NCBI GenBank assembly: GCA_041660225.1
Contig: JBAZWV010000001.1
Location: 248,001 to 312,000 of the forward strand
Length of the DNA stretch: 64,000 bases
Reading direction: 5' to 3'
Source: JBAZWV01 sp041660225
GTDB taxonomy: Bacteria > Patescibacteriota > Patescibacteriia > 2-12-FULL-60-25
Of the stretch, positions 18,113 through 26,188 are shown in pieces (the first letter of the stretch is position 1; each line of letters begins with the position of its first letter). The translations under genes and the position numbers were made by a program. The notes below the pieces were generated by a model. That model ran no database searches and had not been told where the DNA came from. It was given only the letters and a program-made list of their open reading frames with translations.

Positions 18113-18188
18113 CGCGGGGTAGAGCAGTTGGCAGCTCGCCAGGCCCATAACCTGGAGGTCGCCGGTTCAAGTCCGGCCCCCGCAACCA
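18113..18188 (+). tRNA. Initiator tRNA-fMet (CAT)
   Basis: 76 bases with encoded CCA. The C1-A72 mismatch (CGCGGGG / CCCCGCA) marks an initiator. Two features are unusual. The anticodon loop is CCCATAA, so the near-universal U33 is C (18145). The anticodon stem is CCAGG/CCTGG, so the first of the three conserved G-C pairs (29-41) is A-U. The other two G-C pairs are kept. Confidence 0.95.
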
Positions 18189-18193
18189 CATCG

Positions 18194-18218
18194 AAACGCC
18201 CCTCAACGGGGCGTTTTG
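18194..18218 (+). terminator. Terminator of the initiator tRNA
   Basis: AACGCCCC - TCAAC - GGGGCGTT followed by TTGGTT. Begins 6 bases after the CCA end. Confidence 0.8.
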
Positions 18219-18224
18219 GTTATG

Positions 18225-19385
18225 CTAGATTCCGGCCTTCGCCGGAATGACAATTGAACGTATCCCCTCCTCTACCTTCATCGCCACACCTTCCCAGGTC
18301 ATTCCTTGTGATCGCGACTTTCCTGCGAGCGCGATATCGATGCGCGAAACGTCATCATTCATCAAACCGACAAGTGCATTGCTCCAAGCCTCTTGGTCGC
18401 TTGGATCGAGGAGAACACCAGTCTCGCCGATGACTTCTGGGAGCGCGCCAGTGCGGGCGGCGATGATCGGGGTTTCGGCTTGCATGGCTTCGAGGGCGGT
18501 GAGGCCGAATCCTTCGTGGAAGGATGGGACCGCGACGAGATCTGCAGCAAGCAAGAGATCGCGTCGCGCATCATCATCGAGCATTTGCAAACGATGGATA
18601 CGGCTACCGTCGCGTTCGGGGACGATGCTCTTCCGCATTGACGCATAGACGTCTTCGAGTTTCCATCCGTCGTTTCCGGCGATTACAAGATCAACAGCGC
18701 GATTGAACGATGAACACGCGCGACGCCATGAGGAGACGAGATGCGCGAGATTTTTTCGCGGTTCGACCGTGCCGAGCGCAAGCACAAAGGCGTTCGTGAT
18801 GCCGCTTACGGCGACACGTTCTTTTGCGAGTCGTTTGCGTTCACGTAGTTCGTGTCCGTGCAAAACACCAAGGAACGGATCACCGCCTTCAAGCGTCACG
18901 ATGATGCGCGCAGGATCAAGACCGAAACGCGAGACAAGCTCGGCTTTCGTATCTTCGCTGACCGCAAAGACGAACGGAGCACTTTTCACGCCGTGACGAA
19001 AGAGACTCGTTGTGAGAGTGCGTCGCAACAAGGACTGCGGAAACCATTCGGGATGATGAAAGATCGCGACGTCGTGGACCCACGGAACGGCGCGGACCGG
19101 AAGTCTCGGCGGGATCGAGCCGGATGGAACAAATAGAAGGTCACAGGGATCTTCGCGCAATGCGGATCGTAACGCTGTTCCGGACGCATCATGCAACTCA
19201 ACGATACGACGACGCTCCCCTCCCGCGCTTCCGATCGACACAGCTCCGGATGGAACATACAATTTCCACGTCCACGGCACATTCCGAATAACCAACTCTT
19301 CCGTCAAAAAACGAGCGGCATGCGCCACTCCCGCTCCCTGCGAGCCGTCGGTTGGAAGACACCGAAGATCAATACCGATAATCAT
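18225..19385 (-). CDS. GT4-family glycosyltransferase (GT-B fold)
   Basis: 386 residues from the ATG at 19385 (MIIGIDLRCL); the longer frame enters an inverted repeat. The N-terminal acceptor half has a Gly-rich loop GSQGAG. The C-terminal Glycos_transf_1 half (about 205-370) has GTVEPRKN and the retaining E-x7-E signature in HEGFGLTALEAM, followed by GALPEVIG. Transfers sugar from a nucleotide or lipid donor, probably in surface glycan synthesis. The last residues (VIPAKAGI) are encoded by a palindromic repeat at 18229-18248. Confidence 0.85.
   Translation of the reverse strand: MIIGIDLRCLPTDGSQGAGVAHAARFLTEELVIRNVPWTWKLYVPSGAVSIGSAGGERRRIVELHDASGTALRSALREDPCDLLFVPSGSIPPRLPVRAVPWVHDVAIFHHPEWFPQSLLRRTLTTSLFRHGVKSAPFVFAVSEDTKAELVSRFGLDPARIIVTLEGGDPFLGVLHGHELRERKRLAKERVAVSGITNAFVLALGTVEPRKNLAHLVSSWRRACSSFNRAVDLVIAGNDGWKLEDVYASMRKSIVPERDGSRIHRLQMLDDDARRDLLLAADLVAVPSFHEGFGLTALEAMQAETPIIAARTGALPEVIGETGVLLDPSDQEAWSNALVGLMNDDVSRIDIALAGKSRSQGMTWEGVAMKVEEGIRSIVIPAKAGI
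18229..18248. repeat. Short REP-like palindrome at the glycosyltransferase 3' end
   Basis: ATTCCGGC - CTTC - GCCGGAAT, followed by GACAATT. It supplies the last codons of the glycosyltransferase gene. The sequence type recurs widely in bacterial genomes as an interspersed repeat. Confidence 0.55.
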
Positions 19386-19410
19386 ATCCTGTTCTTTTCC
19401 GCTCACGGAG

Positions 19411-19500
19411 CGGGGCGATTGATTTTTCAAAGCGAGGACTGATAGAGCGATCTAGCGAAGCGTTGAGCGAGTTCCGCAGCTTGAAAAATCAATCGCCCCG
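19411..19500. repeat. 90-bp element with perfect 20-bp inverted ends
   Basis: Bases 19411-19430 are the exact reverse complement of 19481-19500, enclosing 50 bp of GCGA/GCGT-rich sequence. It lies between dacA and the glycosyltransferase on the minus strand. No T-run follows either arm, so it is not a standard terminator. A small non-autonomous repeat or an RNA-level hairpin are both possible. Confidence 0.7.
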
Positions 19501-19504
19501 TGAC

Positions 19505-20425
19505 TCACTTCCACTGGTACGCATCAAACGCCCAAGCCGTTACATTTTTAATGTCTTGAAAACGTGAAAAATGATTCGCGCTCCCAAGGCTCGCGACCAC
19601 GATCTCATGTCCTTCCGCATCGCGTGTCAGCTGCGCCATGCAATATCCGGCTTCGGGCAACGATCCCGTTTTGGCGCCGATGATCTGAAATGGTTGGCGA
19701 TTCAAAAATGATGCAAGAAGCAAGTTCGTCGTGGGGACGGCGTATGTTTTTCCGAGTGTCGTCTTGGTGACAGACTGCGGTTTCGACGCTTCAAGACGGA
19801 TTTCTGGATACGACATCGCTGTCGAAAGCATTGCAGCAACATCCGCAGCATTCGCGCGGTTCAATGGATCGATACCCGTCGGTTCGACGAATACGGGCGA
19901 TGAGAGATTCAGCGCACGCGCTTTCACATTCATCGCTTTGATAAACGCTTCTTTTCCGAGCGACACGCGTGCGAGCGCATTCCCCGCCACGTTCACGGAT
20001 CCAACGAGGAGCGCTTCAAGCGCCTCGCGTTGCGTCATCGTATCGCCGGCATTGAAAACCGCTTTCCCTTCGTCGACAAAGTCGCCTTCTTCGATCGTGA
20101 CCGTCGCATCCAAATTTGGTTTCGTATCGAGATACACCATTGCGGTCATGAGCTTTGTGAGACTCGCGATCGGCATGACGTCGTGCGGATGTTTCGCGAA
20201 CAGCACCGTTCCTGTTTTTACGTCTGCGGCAAAGACGCCGCGACCCGTCGTCTCAACGCCGAAGCGACGCGGATCTTTTTTCACGGGACGAATGACGATC
20301 GGAGGCGGCGTCGGCGACGGAGCTTCGATGGGCACAGGTCTTGGCAACGGACGCGAAACACCGGCTGCAGAAGCAGGATGCACGAGGCTCATTGCGGCGA
20401 GCATGCCGATAAAGGAATCGATCAC
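19505..20425 (-). CDS. dacA: D-alanyl-D-alanine carboxypeptidase (peptidase S11)
   Basis: 306 residues, GTG start at 20425 within GTGA, overlapping the scpB stop by 4 bases. Signal peptide at residues 1-21 ending PASA, a Pro-rich linker (25-45), then the penicillin-binding catalytic domain with SxxK in IASLTKL, SVN, and KTG in GAKTGSLPEAG. Trims the terminal D-Ala from peptidoglycan pentapeptides outside the membrane. The C-terminal beta domain of PBP5 is absent. Coupled to scpAB. Confidence 0.93.
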   Translation of the reverse strand: MIDSFIGMLAAMSLVHPASAAGVSRPLPRPVPIEAPSPTPPPIVIRPVKKDPRRFGVETTGRGVFAADVKTGTVLFAKHPHDVMPIASLTKLMTAMVYLDTKPNLDATVTIEEGDFVDEGKAVFNAGDTMTQREALEALLVGSVNVAGNALARVSLGKEAFIKAMNVKARALNLSSPVFVEPTGIDPLNRANAADVAAMLSTAMSYPEIRLEASKPQSVTKTTLGKTYAVPTTNLLLASFLNRQPFQIIGAKTGSLPEAGYCMAQLTRDAEGHEIVVASLGSANHFSRFQDIKNVTAWAFDAYQWK

Positions 20426-20982
20426 ACGGATTCAGGTTTTGGTTCTTCGAGTTGGGCCAAGACATCGCTCACGGCCGAATGGCCACGCAACACTTCGTAG
20501 TCTGGCAATGACTCGATGGAGGCAACGCCCAGATGATTCAGGAAGGCGAACGTGACCGCGTAGGTCGGTTGTCCGAGACGCACGTCTTCATGCTCTTCGA
20601 CGAGTCCGCGTATCATGAGATTGCGCAGAATCATCGATGACTGTACTCCGCGAACCTGTTCGAGTTCGGGGCGTGTCAGTGGCCCACGATACGCTAAAAT
20701 CGTGAGTGCCTCAAGAGACGGACGGCTGAGTTCGCCTTGCGCTTCGGCTTTCACAACCTGGCTCACGACCTCCGCGACTTCGGGGCGTGTTACGAGTTCA
20801 TATTCGCTTCCGTTCTTCTGTAACATCACACCGCTCTCGGCCTCGTCCAACGATTCCATCATACTCGCCAGCGCGGCTTCAACGTCTTTTGCCGATTGTC
20901 CCGTGAGTTCGGCAAGACGCCGCACGGAAAACGGTTTTGCGGCGGCAAACAGAACGGCTTCAAGTTGGGCTTCGAGATTCAT
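20422..20982 (-). CDS. scpB: Segregation and condensation protein B
   Basis: 186 residues with two winged-helix domains, family-typical stretches LEAVLFAA and ALTILAYRGPLTRPELEQVRG. Binds ScpA and the SMC ATPase in the condensin-like complex. It is 2 bases downstream of scpA and overlaps dacA by 4. Confidence 0.95.
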   Translation of the reverse strand: MNLEAQLEAVLFAAAKPFSVRRLAELTGQSAKDVEAALASMMESLDEAESGVMLQKNGSEYELVTRPEVAEVVSQVVKAEAQGELSRPSLEALTILAYRGPLTRPELEQVRGVQSSMILRNLMIRGLVEEHEDVRLGQPTYAVTFAFLNHLGVASIESLPDYEVLRGHSAVSDVLAQLEEPKPESV

Positions 20983-20984
20983 AG

Positions 20985-21728
20985 TTAGACAAAGGAGTGT
21001 GCCAGCGGATCGGCTTCTGGCGCATCCGGCGACGCACTGATATCGATATCATTGAACAAATTCTTTTGATCGACGAGGACGAAACGCTGCTTCACGAGTT
21101 CGAGAAGCGCCAAGAATGAAACGATCGCCTCGGTGCGCGATTCTGTCCCCTTCAAAAACGTATGGAACGTTGTTTTTGCGTGTGACTTGATGCGCTGGAA
21201 CAAATCGCGAATTTTTTCTTGAATACTCACAATGCGTTCGATGCTCGCTTTCGGCAGACGGATGATCGGCTCGATCCGCGCGATCACGCGTCGCATGATG
21301 GCGGCAAGATCATTGCTCGTCACTCCGGGCGGCGGCGCGAATCCGATCTCGACGCGCTTCATGGGACGATCCGCGCGCACAAACGAACGATGTCCCGCTT
21401 TCCACATCGCGTCGATCTCACGCGAAGCCGCAACGAATTTTTGATACTCACGCAGTTGCGTCTCGAGATCCGGCCCTTCTTCCAATTCTTCGTCAACGAG
21501 AGACGGCAACAATAACTTCGACTTCATGTACATGAGCTTCGCGGCAACAACCAAAAAATCCGCCAGCTCTTCGGGCGGGATATTCTTCGCCTCATTCACA
21601 TGATCCAAAAATTGCTCGGCAACTTTCGCCAGCGAAATATTCGAAATATCAAGCTCCTCCTGCTCCACAAGCTGGAGCAAGAGATCCAATGGGCCTTCGA
21701 AATCCTGAACCCGGAAGGTCACGGCCAT
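20985..21728 (-). CDS. scpA: Segregation and condensation protein A
   Basis: 247 residues, kleisin subunit of the SMC complex. N-terminal FEGPLDLLLQLVEQEELDI is diagnostic, and the C-terminal winged helix includes FLALLELVKQRFV. First gene of scpA-scpB-dacA. A TATCCT box 7 bases before the ATG suggests a leaderless mRNA, with only a weak -35. Confidence 0.95.
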   Translation of the reverse strand: MAVTFRVQDFEGPLDLLLQLVEQEELDISNISLAKVAEQFLDHVNEAKNIPPEELADFLVVAAKLMYMKSKLLLPSLVDEELEEGPDLETQLREYQKFVAASREIDAMWKAGHRSFVRADRPMKRVEIGFAPPPGVTSNDLAAIMRRVIARIEPIIRLPKASIERIVSIQEKIRDLFQRIKSHAKTTFHTFLKGTESRTEAIVSFLALLELVKQRFVLVDQKNLFNDIDISASPDAPEADPLAHSFV

Positions 21729-21749
21729 ACTGGCAAGGATACCCCATGG

Positions 21750-21778
21750 TTGACAGGAAATCCACTTTGGAGTAAGAC
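21750..21778 (+). promoter_or_regulatory. Promoter of orphan gene 21809
   Basis: TTGACA (21750-21755), 17 bp, TAAGAC (21773-21778). Leader of about 24 bases holding AAAGGAGGAA. Confidence 0.6.
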
Positions 21779-21808
21779 GGAAATGGACAGCGCAGAAAGG
21801 AGGAATTG

Positions 21809-22153
21809 ATGCGCCTGATCGTGATCTTTGACACCCCTCCGACGGGCATCAGTGCCTCTTCGGAGCTTCTGGACTGGCTACGGCCAAACATCCCCGCCTA
21901 CATCACCTACCGGAACCCGGAAGGGAATCTGGAAGACGGCTCAATTGTGAGCTTCGATGGGGATTTGTACGTCGGCACAAAGCCGGCACGGGCCTTTCAG
22001 GAAGATTTTGATGACTGGCGGGTCTACGGGGCCGCGGAATTGACCCCGAAAGGTTGGACGCTGCTTCTCGGAAAGAAAATCGAGGATCGCAGCCTCCTCA
22101 AACGGCTCAATCTCACCAGCCAGCTCGGCGCAGACGAACACCGTCGACTCTAA
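21809..22153 (+). CDS. Small orphan protein
   Basis: 114 residues, no recognised family. The ATG at 21809 is chosen because AAAGGAGG lies 6 bases upstream; an in-frame TTG directly before it is less likely. The protein begins with a hydrophobic beta-like strand (LIVIFDTPP) and contains an acidic middle and a Trp/Leu-rich segment. The gene is a monocistronic unit with its own promoter and a terminator that overlaps its stop codon. Confidence 0.8.
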   Translation: MRLIVIFDTPPTGISASSELLDWLRPNIPAYITYRNPEGNLEDGSIVSFDGDLYVGTKPARAFQEDFDDWRVYGAAELTPKGWTLLLGKKIEDRSLLKRLNLTSQLGADEHRRL

Positions 22154-22169
22154 GTCGACGGTTTTTTTA
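22141..22169 (+). terminator. Terminator of gene 21809
   Basis: CCGTCGACT - CTA - AGTCGACGG followed by seven T. The stop codon is in the loop. Confidence 0.9.
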
Positions 22170-23558
22170 TTTCTTGATCGAGATGTGTGCTTCGTCGAGA
22201 CGTTTCTTTTCGATTTCGGATGGGGCACCCATGAGAAGGTCGCGCGCATCACCGGTCTTCGGGAACGCGATCACTTCGCGGATATTGGGTTCGTTTGCGA
22301 GGATCATGACAATGCGGTCGATACCCGGTGCCATTCCGCCATGCGGTGGCGCACCGTATTCGAACGCTTCGAGCATGTGACCGAACCGCGCCTGAATCAG
22401 TTCGTCGGGAAGACCGAGAAGTTGGAAAATCTTGTTTTGCAAATCACGCTGATGGATTCGGATGGAGCCGGACGAAAGCTCATAACCGTTCAACACGAGA
22501 TCGTACGAACAGGCACGGACATTCGTAGGCTCGGTGTCGAGAAGATGAATATCTTCCGGATTCGGCATGCAGAACGGATGATGCGCCGCTTGCAGTCCAC
22601 CCGCGCCGTCATCTTCGAACATCGGAAAATCCACGATCCATGCGAACGCGAGCTCGTTCGGATCGTTCTTGTCTTCGCGCAGATCCGGCTTATCGTTTCC
22701 GTGTTTCTCGATCGACTCCTGATAGCTGATGCGCGGGAATTTTTTGAATGTGAGTTTCTTTTCTGGTGCGACCTTTTTCACCATCTCAATGAACATCTCT
22801 TCGCAGAGCTTCAAGACGTCCTCCTGCGTCACGAAAGACATTTCAAGATCGAGCTGTGTGAACTCCGGCTGACGGTCGCCGCGCTGATCTTCATCGCGGA
22901 AGCATCGCGCGATCTGAAAATACCGCTCGAGACCACCGACCATCGAGAGCTGCTTGAATTGCTGCGGGGATTGCGGAAGAACGTAAAACTGTCCCGCGTG
23001 CAGACGCGACGGAACGAGATATTCACGCGATCCTTCGGGCGTCCCCTTGGTCAGAATTGGTGTTTCGATTTCAAGGAATCCTTCACCATGAAGGAAGTCA
23101 CGAAAAAACGTCGTGACCTTGTCACGTAACAGAAGATTTTTCTGCATCCGTGGTGAACGCAAATCGAGATAGCGATATTTGAGACGGACTTCTTCGTTGA
23201 TGTTGGATGTATCTTCAAGTTCGAACGGAGGCGTCTTTGCCGAATTCAGCAGCTCGATATCTTTCACGAGCAACTCAACCGTCCCGGTTTCGAGATTCGG
23301 ATTGATCTGTTTCGCACCACGCGGCTGGACGAGTCCTGTGAGCGACAAACAATACTCCGGACGGATCTGATCCATCATTGCCTTGGCGCGCTCTGACAGT
23401 TCAGACGGAACCAGAATGACCTGCAACAGACCCGAACGGTCGCGCATGTCTAAAAACGCGAGTTTTCCCATGTCGCGGCGGGTATTTACCCAGCCTTTGA
23501 CCGTCACTTCCTGACCCACCTGGTCAACCGTCTCGCGGTTCATGCAGCGCTGTTCCAT
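22167..23558 (-). CDS. aspS: Aspartyl-tRNA synthetase without GAD insertion
   Basis: 463 residues from the ATG at 23558 (MEQRC); bacterial AspRS is usually about 590. OB-fold anticodon domain (about 10-100, VKGWVNTRRD). Class II core with motif 2 RCFRDEDQRGDRQPEFTQLD and motif 3 GMAPGIDRIVM. Between HGNDKPDLR and FAWIVDFPMF only about ten residues remain where bacterial enzymes carry the roughly 120-residue GAD domain. All catalytic motifs are present. A separate AsnRS gene lies at 26189-27481, so this enzyme need not charge tRNA-Asn. Confidence 0.95.
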   Translation of the reverse strand: MEQRCMNRETVDQVGQEVTVKGWVNTRRDMGKLAFLDMRDRSGLLQVILVPSELSERAKAMMDQIRPEYCLSLTGLVQPRGAKQINPNLETGTVELLVKDIELLNSAKTPPFELEDTSNINEEVRLKYRYLDLRSPRMQKNLLLRDKVTTFFRDFLHGEGFLEIETPILTKGTPEGSREYLVPSRLHAGQFYVLPQSPQQFKQLSMVGGLERYFQIARCFRDEDQRGDRQPEFTQLDLEMSFVTQEDVLKLCEEMFIEMVKKVAPEKKLTFKKFPRISYQESIEKHGNDKPDLREDKNDPNELAFAWIVDFPMFEDDGAGGLQAAHHPFCMPNPEDIHLLDTEPTNVRACSYDLVLNGYELSSGSIRIHQRDLQNKIFQLLGLPDELIQARFGHMLEAFEYGAPPHGGMAPGIDRIVMILANEPNIREVIAFPKTGDARDLLMGAPSEIEKKRLDEAHISIKK

Positions 23559-23593
23559 AGTATTTCTGGGCGTCACGTTATCGTACGCGATGG

Positions 23594-23986
23594 CTACTGT
23601 CCATTCGTTACCGCCTCGTCCTTCACGCAGATTCCCATCGTTTCTCCCTGCGATGTCGCACAAACCAACCCGGGCGTACACGGCAACCGATCCGCTCCCC
23701 CGCACACGCTCCCTTCGGACCCAAGTCCGCCACCCTTCGGAGACGGCTCGGGCACCGCGGGACCCATCACCTCATCCTTAAAATCAGGCATCTCTTCTAG
23801 GAAAGACCAAAGTTCACTCTTCTCACAAATCTCTCCCGTGAGTTCTCCGTTCATACATTTCTTGAGTTCATCTCCTCGTTGGAAGATAAAGCCGATCGCG
23901 ATAAACGGAAGGATGATCATCGCGGCGATCGCGAAGATCCCGAGCCCCATCAAGATTTTGAGATCCGTCGTGCGTTCCTGTTGCAT
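23594..23986 (-). CDS. Single-pass membrane protein with Cys-rich C-terminal knob
   Basis: 130 residues from the ATG at 23986. Short cytoplasmic N-terminus, one membrane segment (about 12-34), an acidic stretch with two Cys, a Pro/Gly linker, then a compact Cys module (CGG-x5-C-x5-C-x9-C near the C-terminus) that should form disulfides outside the cell. Four Cys in this spacing recall small secreted knobs in bacterial surface proteins. No function is assigned. It sits 22 bases downstream of the signal-anchored protein 24009-25049, probably in the same operon. Confidence 0.65.
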   Translation of the reverse strand: MQQERTTDLKILMGLGIFAIAAMIILPFIAIGFIFQRGDELKKCMNGELTGEICEKSELWSFLEEMPDFKDEVMGPAVPEPSPKGGGLGSEGSVCGGADRLPCTPGLVCATSQGETMGICVKDEAVTNGQ

Positions 23987-24008
23987 ATGGGCGTATGGTA
24001 CGGGCTTT

Positions 24009-25049
24009 TTATTTCTGCGTCGAGGTATCAGCTGGCGGCAGTACAAACACGATGGCGCCGTCATCGGTGAGGACGAACACCGTACTCTCAAGACCCGTCA
24101 CGATATCTTTCATAAAAATCCGTTTCGCCTGGCGAACCAGGAGATGCGTCGGATCCATGAATGCGAGCGGCGCGCCTTTGCCGACGAGAAGTGCGCCCAT
24201 CTCGGTCTTCGCATTGATCTCGCCGTCATCCGTGCTATACGCAACATTATTTCCGCTCACCGTATACATCGCAATCACGCGCGCTCCGTCCTGAATAACG
24301 CGTTCATCATTCCCGTTCCGCGAGACGCGATGGAGTTCCGATGGCGGAAGCGCAACAGCTTCGAGACCTTCCCCTGCTTCAGCCGTGACATGCCACACGG
24401 CTCCGTCGATGACGGAGATGCGTTGCGCCATGTCTGGGAACGAAGCGACCAGCGAAGCGGAACCCGTGAGAGAAACGGCAAATAGCGATCGCGTAGACGT
24501 CACGCGACCTGCCAGCACGACCGTTTCATTGTCCCACCATCCGAGCGGCATCACGTCTTTGATCGCTTTTCCATTCGGAAGACGCGTGACGAACGTACGG
24601 CTTTCGGATCCGAGACGTACTTCGATGCTCCCCGTCCCGTCCGCACGCGCGGAAGACGGATGAAGCGAGCGACGCCCATCAGGTGAGTGAATTCCTGTCG
24701 ATGTTGCGCGCGCAAAACCGCTTGCAAGGTACACACGCTCTCCCGTAAACGCATCCACTCCAACGATTTGCGACACCGCCCGACCGAGCAACTTCACATC
24801 CTCCGGCCAGGATAGCGTTTTTGATTCTCCGTTTGCGAATAATCGCGTTCCTTCATTATCAATGACGAGGACGCGTCCGGTCGAGGTCGCCTCCGGTGAA
24901 TCCGTTGGAGACTCAGCTGATGGGGGTTTATAGGCATCTGGAGCGATCTTCGGTGTCGCAAGGATCGCTGCGAAGACCACCCCGCCAACGACGAGAAAGG
25001 TCGCAAACAAGGCCAACATCCCGCTTTGACGTACCGGGCGTTTTTTCAT
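24009..25049 (-). CDS. Signal-anchored protein with probable beta-propeller ectodomain
   Basis: 346 residues from the ATG at 25049. Basic start (MKKRPVRQSG), one membrane segment (about 11-33), a Pro/Ser/Thr linker to about 60, then an extracytoplasmic part made of repeating short beta-rich units with periodic Gly, Trp and Asp-Gly turns, typical of WD40/TolB-like propellers. No catalytic motif. Exact fold and role unknown. Confidence 0.65.
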   Translation of the reverse strand: MKKRPVRQSGMLALFATFLVVGGVVFAAILATPKIAPDAYKPPSAESPTDSPEATSTGRVLVIDNEGTRLFANGESKTLSWPEDVKLLGRAVSQIVGVDAFTGERVYLASGFARATSTGIHSPDGRRSLHPSSARADGTGSIEVRLGSESRTFVTRLPNGKAIKDVMPLGWWDNETVVLAGRVTSTRSLFAVSLTGSASLVASFPDMAQRISVIDGAVWHVTAEAGEGLEAVALPPSELHRVSRNGNDERVIQDGARVIAMYTVSGNNVAYSTDDGEINAKTEMGALLVGKGAPLAFMDPTHLLVRQAKRIFMKDIVTGLESTVFVLTDDGAIVFVLPPADTSTQK

Positions 25050-25070
25050 GGCCCTATCATACGCCGAATA

Positions 25071-25100
25071 CAAAAAAGCGTCCTGAAGATCAAGACGCTT
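25071..25100 (-). terminator. Terminator overlapping the 3' end of the DHOD-like gene
   Basis: On the minus strand AAGCGTC - 11 bases - GACGCTT then a T-run. The 5' arm is still within the last codons. Confidence 0.75.
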
Positions 25101-26106
25101 GGTGTTTGAGAGGTGCGGGTGGGGCGCTCAAGCCCGGCTTGTGGAAAACAGCGTCGGCGCCACGCAGGATGCCTTTGATGTTCCACGGACGCAGGAGCGC
25201 AACGACCCCGAGCTTGATGGCGCGAACGGACGGATACCCTCCCTTCAGCACCAGCTCGGCGTCAGCGGCAGACAAGATGCCGCCACCCACCACCAGCGGC
25301 TTGGCGAACGTATACCGTCGCGTGTTGAGATCCTGTAGCCAGCCAAGCGTCACGTTCAGGATCGGGGCTCCAGAGAGTCCGCCGCCGCCCAAATGAGCGA
25401 GAGGCGATGTTTTGGATCCAAAGATACCTTCCCAATTGATCAGATCCGGCACTGCGCCCCACGGGATGCTGTTCGCGATCGAGACCGCATCACACGCTTC
25501 GTGCTGTGCAATGGCAATCGCTGCCTCGACAGGAAGAAGTGCGTTGAAGTTCGGCACAAGCGGGATATTGAGCACGGAGGCGATCTCGAGTCCCTTTGTG
25601 ACCTCGCTCACGAGTTCGTCCTGATGCAATCCGACGTTCGGACACGAGTAGTTGATCTCGAGTGCAACCTTGCCCTTGAAGTTGGGCAATTCTTTTATCA
25701 GAAAGGTCACGAACGTTCGCAACTCGGCAAGGCGCAGCGGCGCAGTCTTCTGCAGACACATGAACGAGATGAAAAAATTATCCGTCCGTTCTTGCCAGCG
25801 CTTGTCTGCCAGCATCGCTTTTATTCCGAAGTTGGAGAGACCGACCGCGTTCAAGACAGCGCCTTCGAACGGCTTCACGACGATGCACTTCGGCATGAAG
25901 TCGCGTGGCTGATACGTCCACGTGAGCGGCATGTTGCCGACGTTCTCGTGAAGCGTCACCGTTTTCGCAACGAACGTCGCCTGCTTCAGATGCTCCGCAC
26001 CCCCCTTCCATATCGGGAGCTTATGATAGGTGTATCCTTCATCAAAGAACCCACGCGTGCCGGACGACGCGATCACGTGACCGTAGTTGATGCCTCGCAG
26101 ATGCAT
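25090..26106 (-). CDS. Dihydroorotate dehydrogenase-like FMN protein
   Basis: 338 residues from the ATG at 26106, preceded by GAGGGGG. TIM-barrel flavoprotein of the DHOD family: ALEINYSCPNVG (FMN and substrate contact), AVSIANSIPWG, and the C-terminal phosphate-binding GGGILSAADAEL. Would oxidise dihydroorotate to orotate in pyrimidine synthesis, but no other pyr gene is nearby and the sequence is divergent, so the substrate may differ. It has a strong SD site, unlike most housekeeping genes here. Confidence 0.8.
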   Translation of the reverse strand: MHLRGINYGHVIASSGTRGFFDEGYTYHKLPIWKGGAEHLKQATFVAKTVTLHENVGNMPLTWTYQPRDFMPKCIVVKPFEGAVLNAVGLSNFGIKAMLADKRWQERTDNFFISFMCLQKTAPLRLAELRTFVTFLIKELPNFKGKVALEINYSCPNVGLHQDELVSEVTKGLEIASVLNIPLVPNFNALLPVEAAIAIAQHEACDAVSIANSIPWGAVPDLINWEGIFGSKTSPLAHLGGGGLSGAPILNVTLGWLQDLNTRRYTFAKPLVVGGGILSAADAELVLKGGYPSVRAIKLGVVALLRPWNIKGILRGADAVFHKPGLSAPPAPLKHQAS

Positions 26107-26188
26107 GATTCCCCCTCTGTGTGAGATGTAGAGAACAAAAAACGACCACGAGGTACATACCACGTAGCCGCTCTTTTTGCAACGGTCT

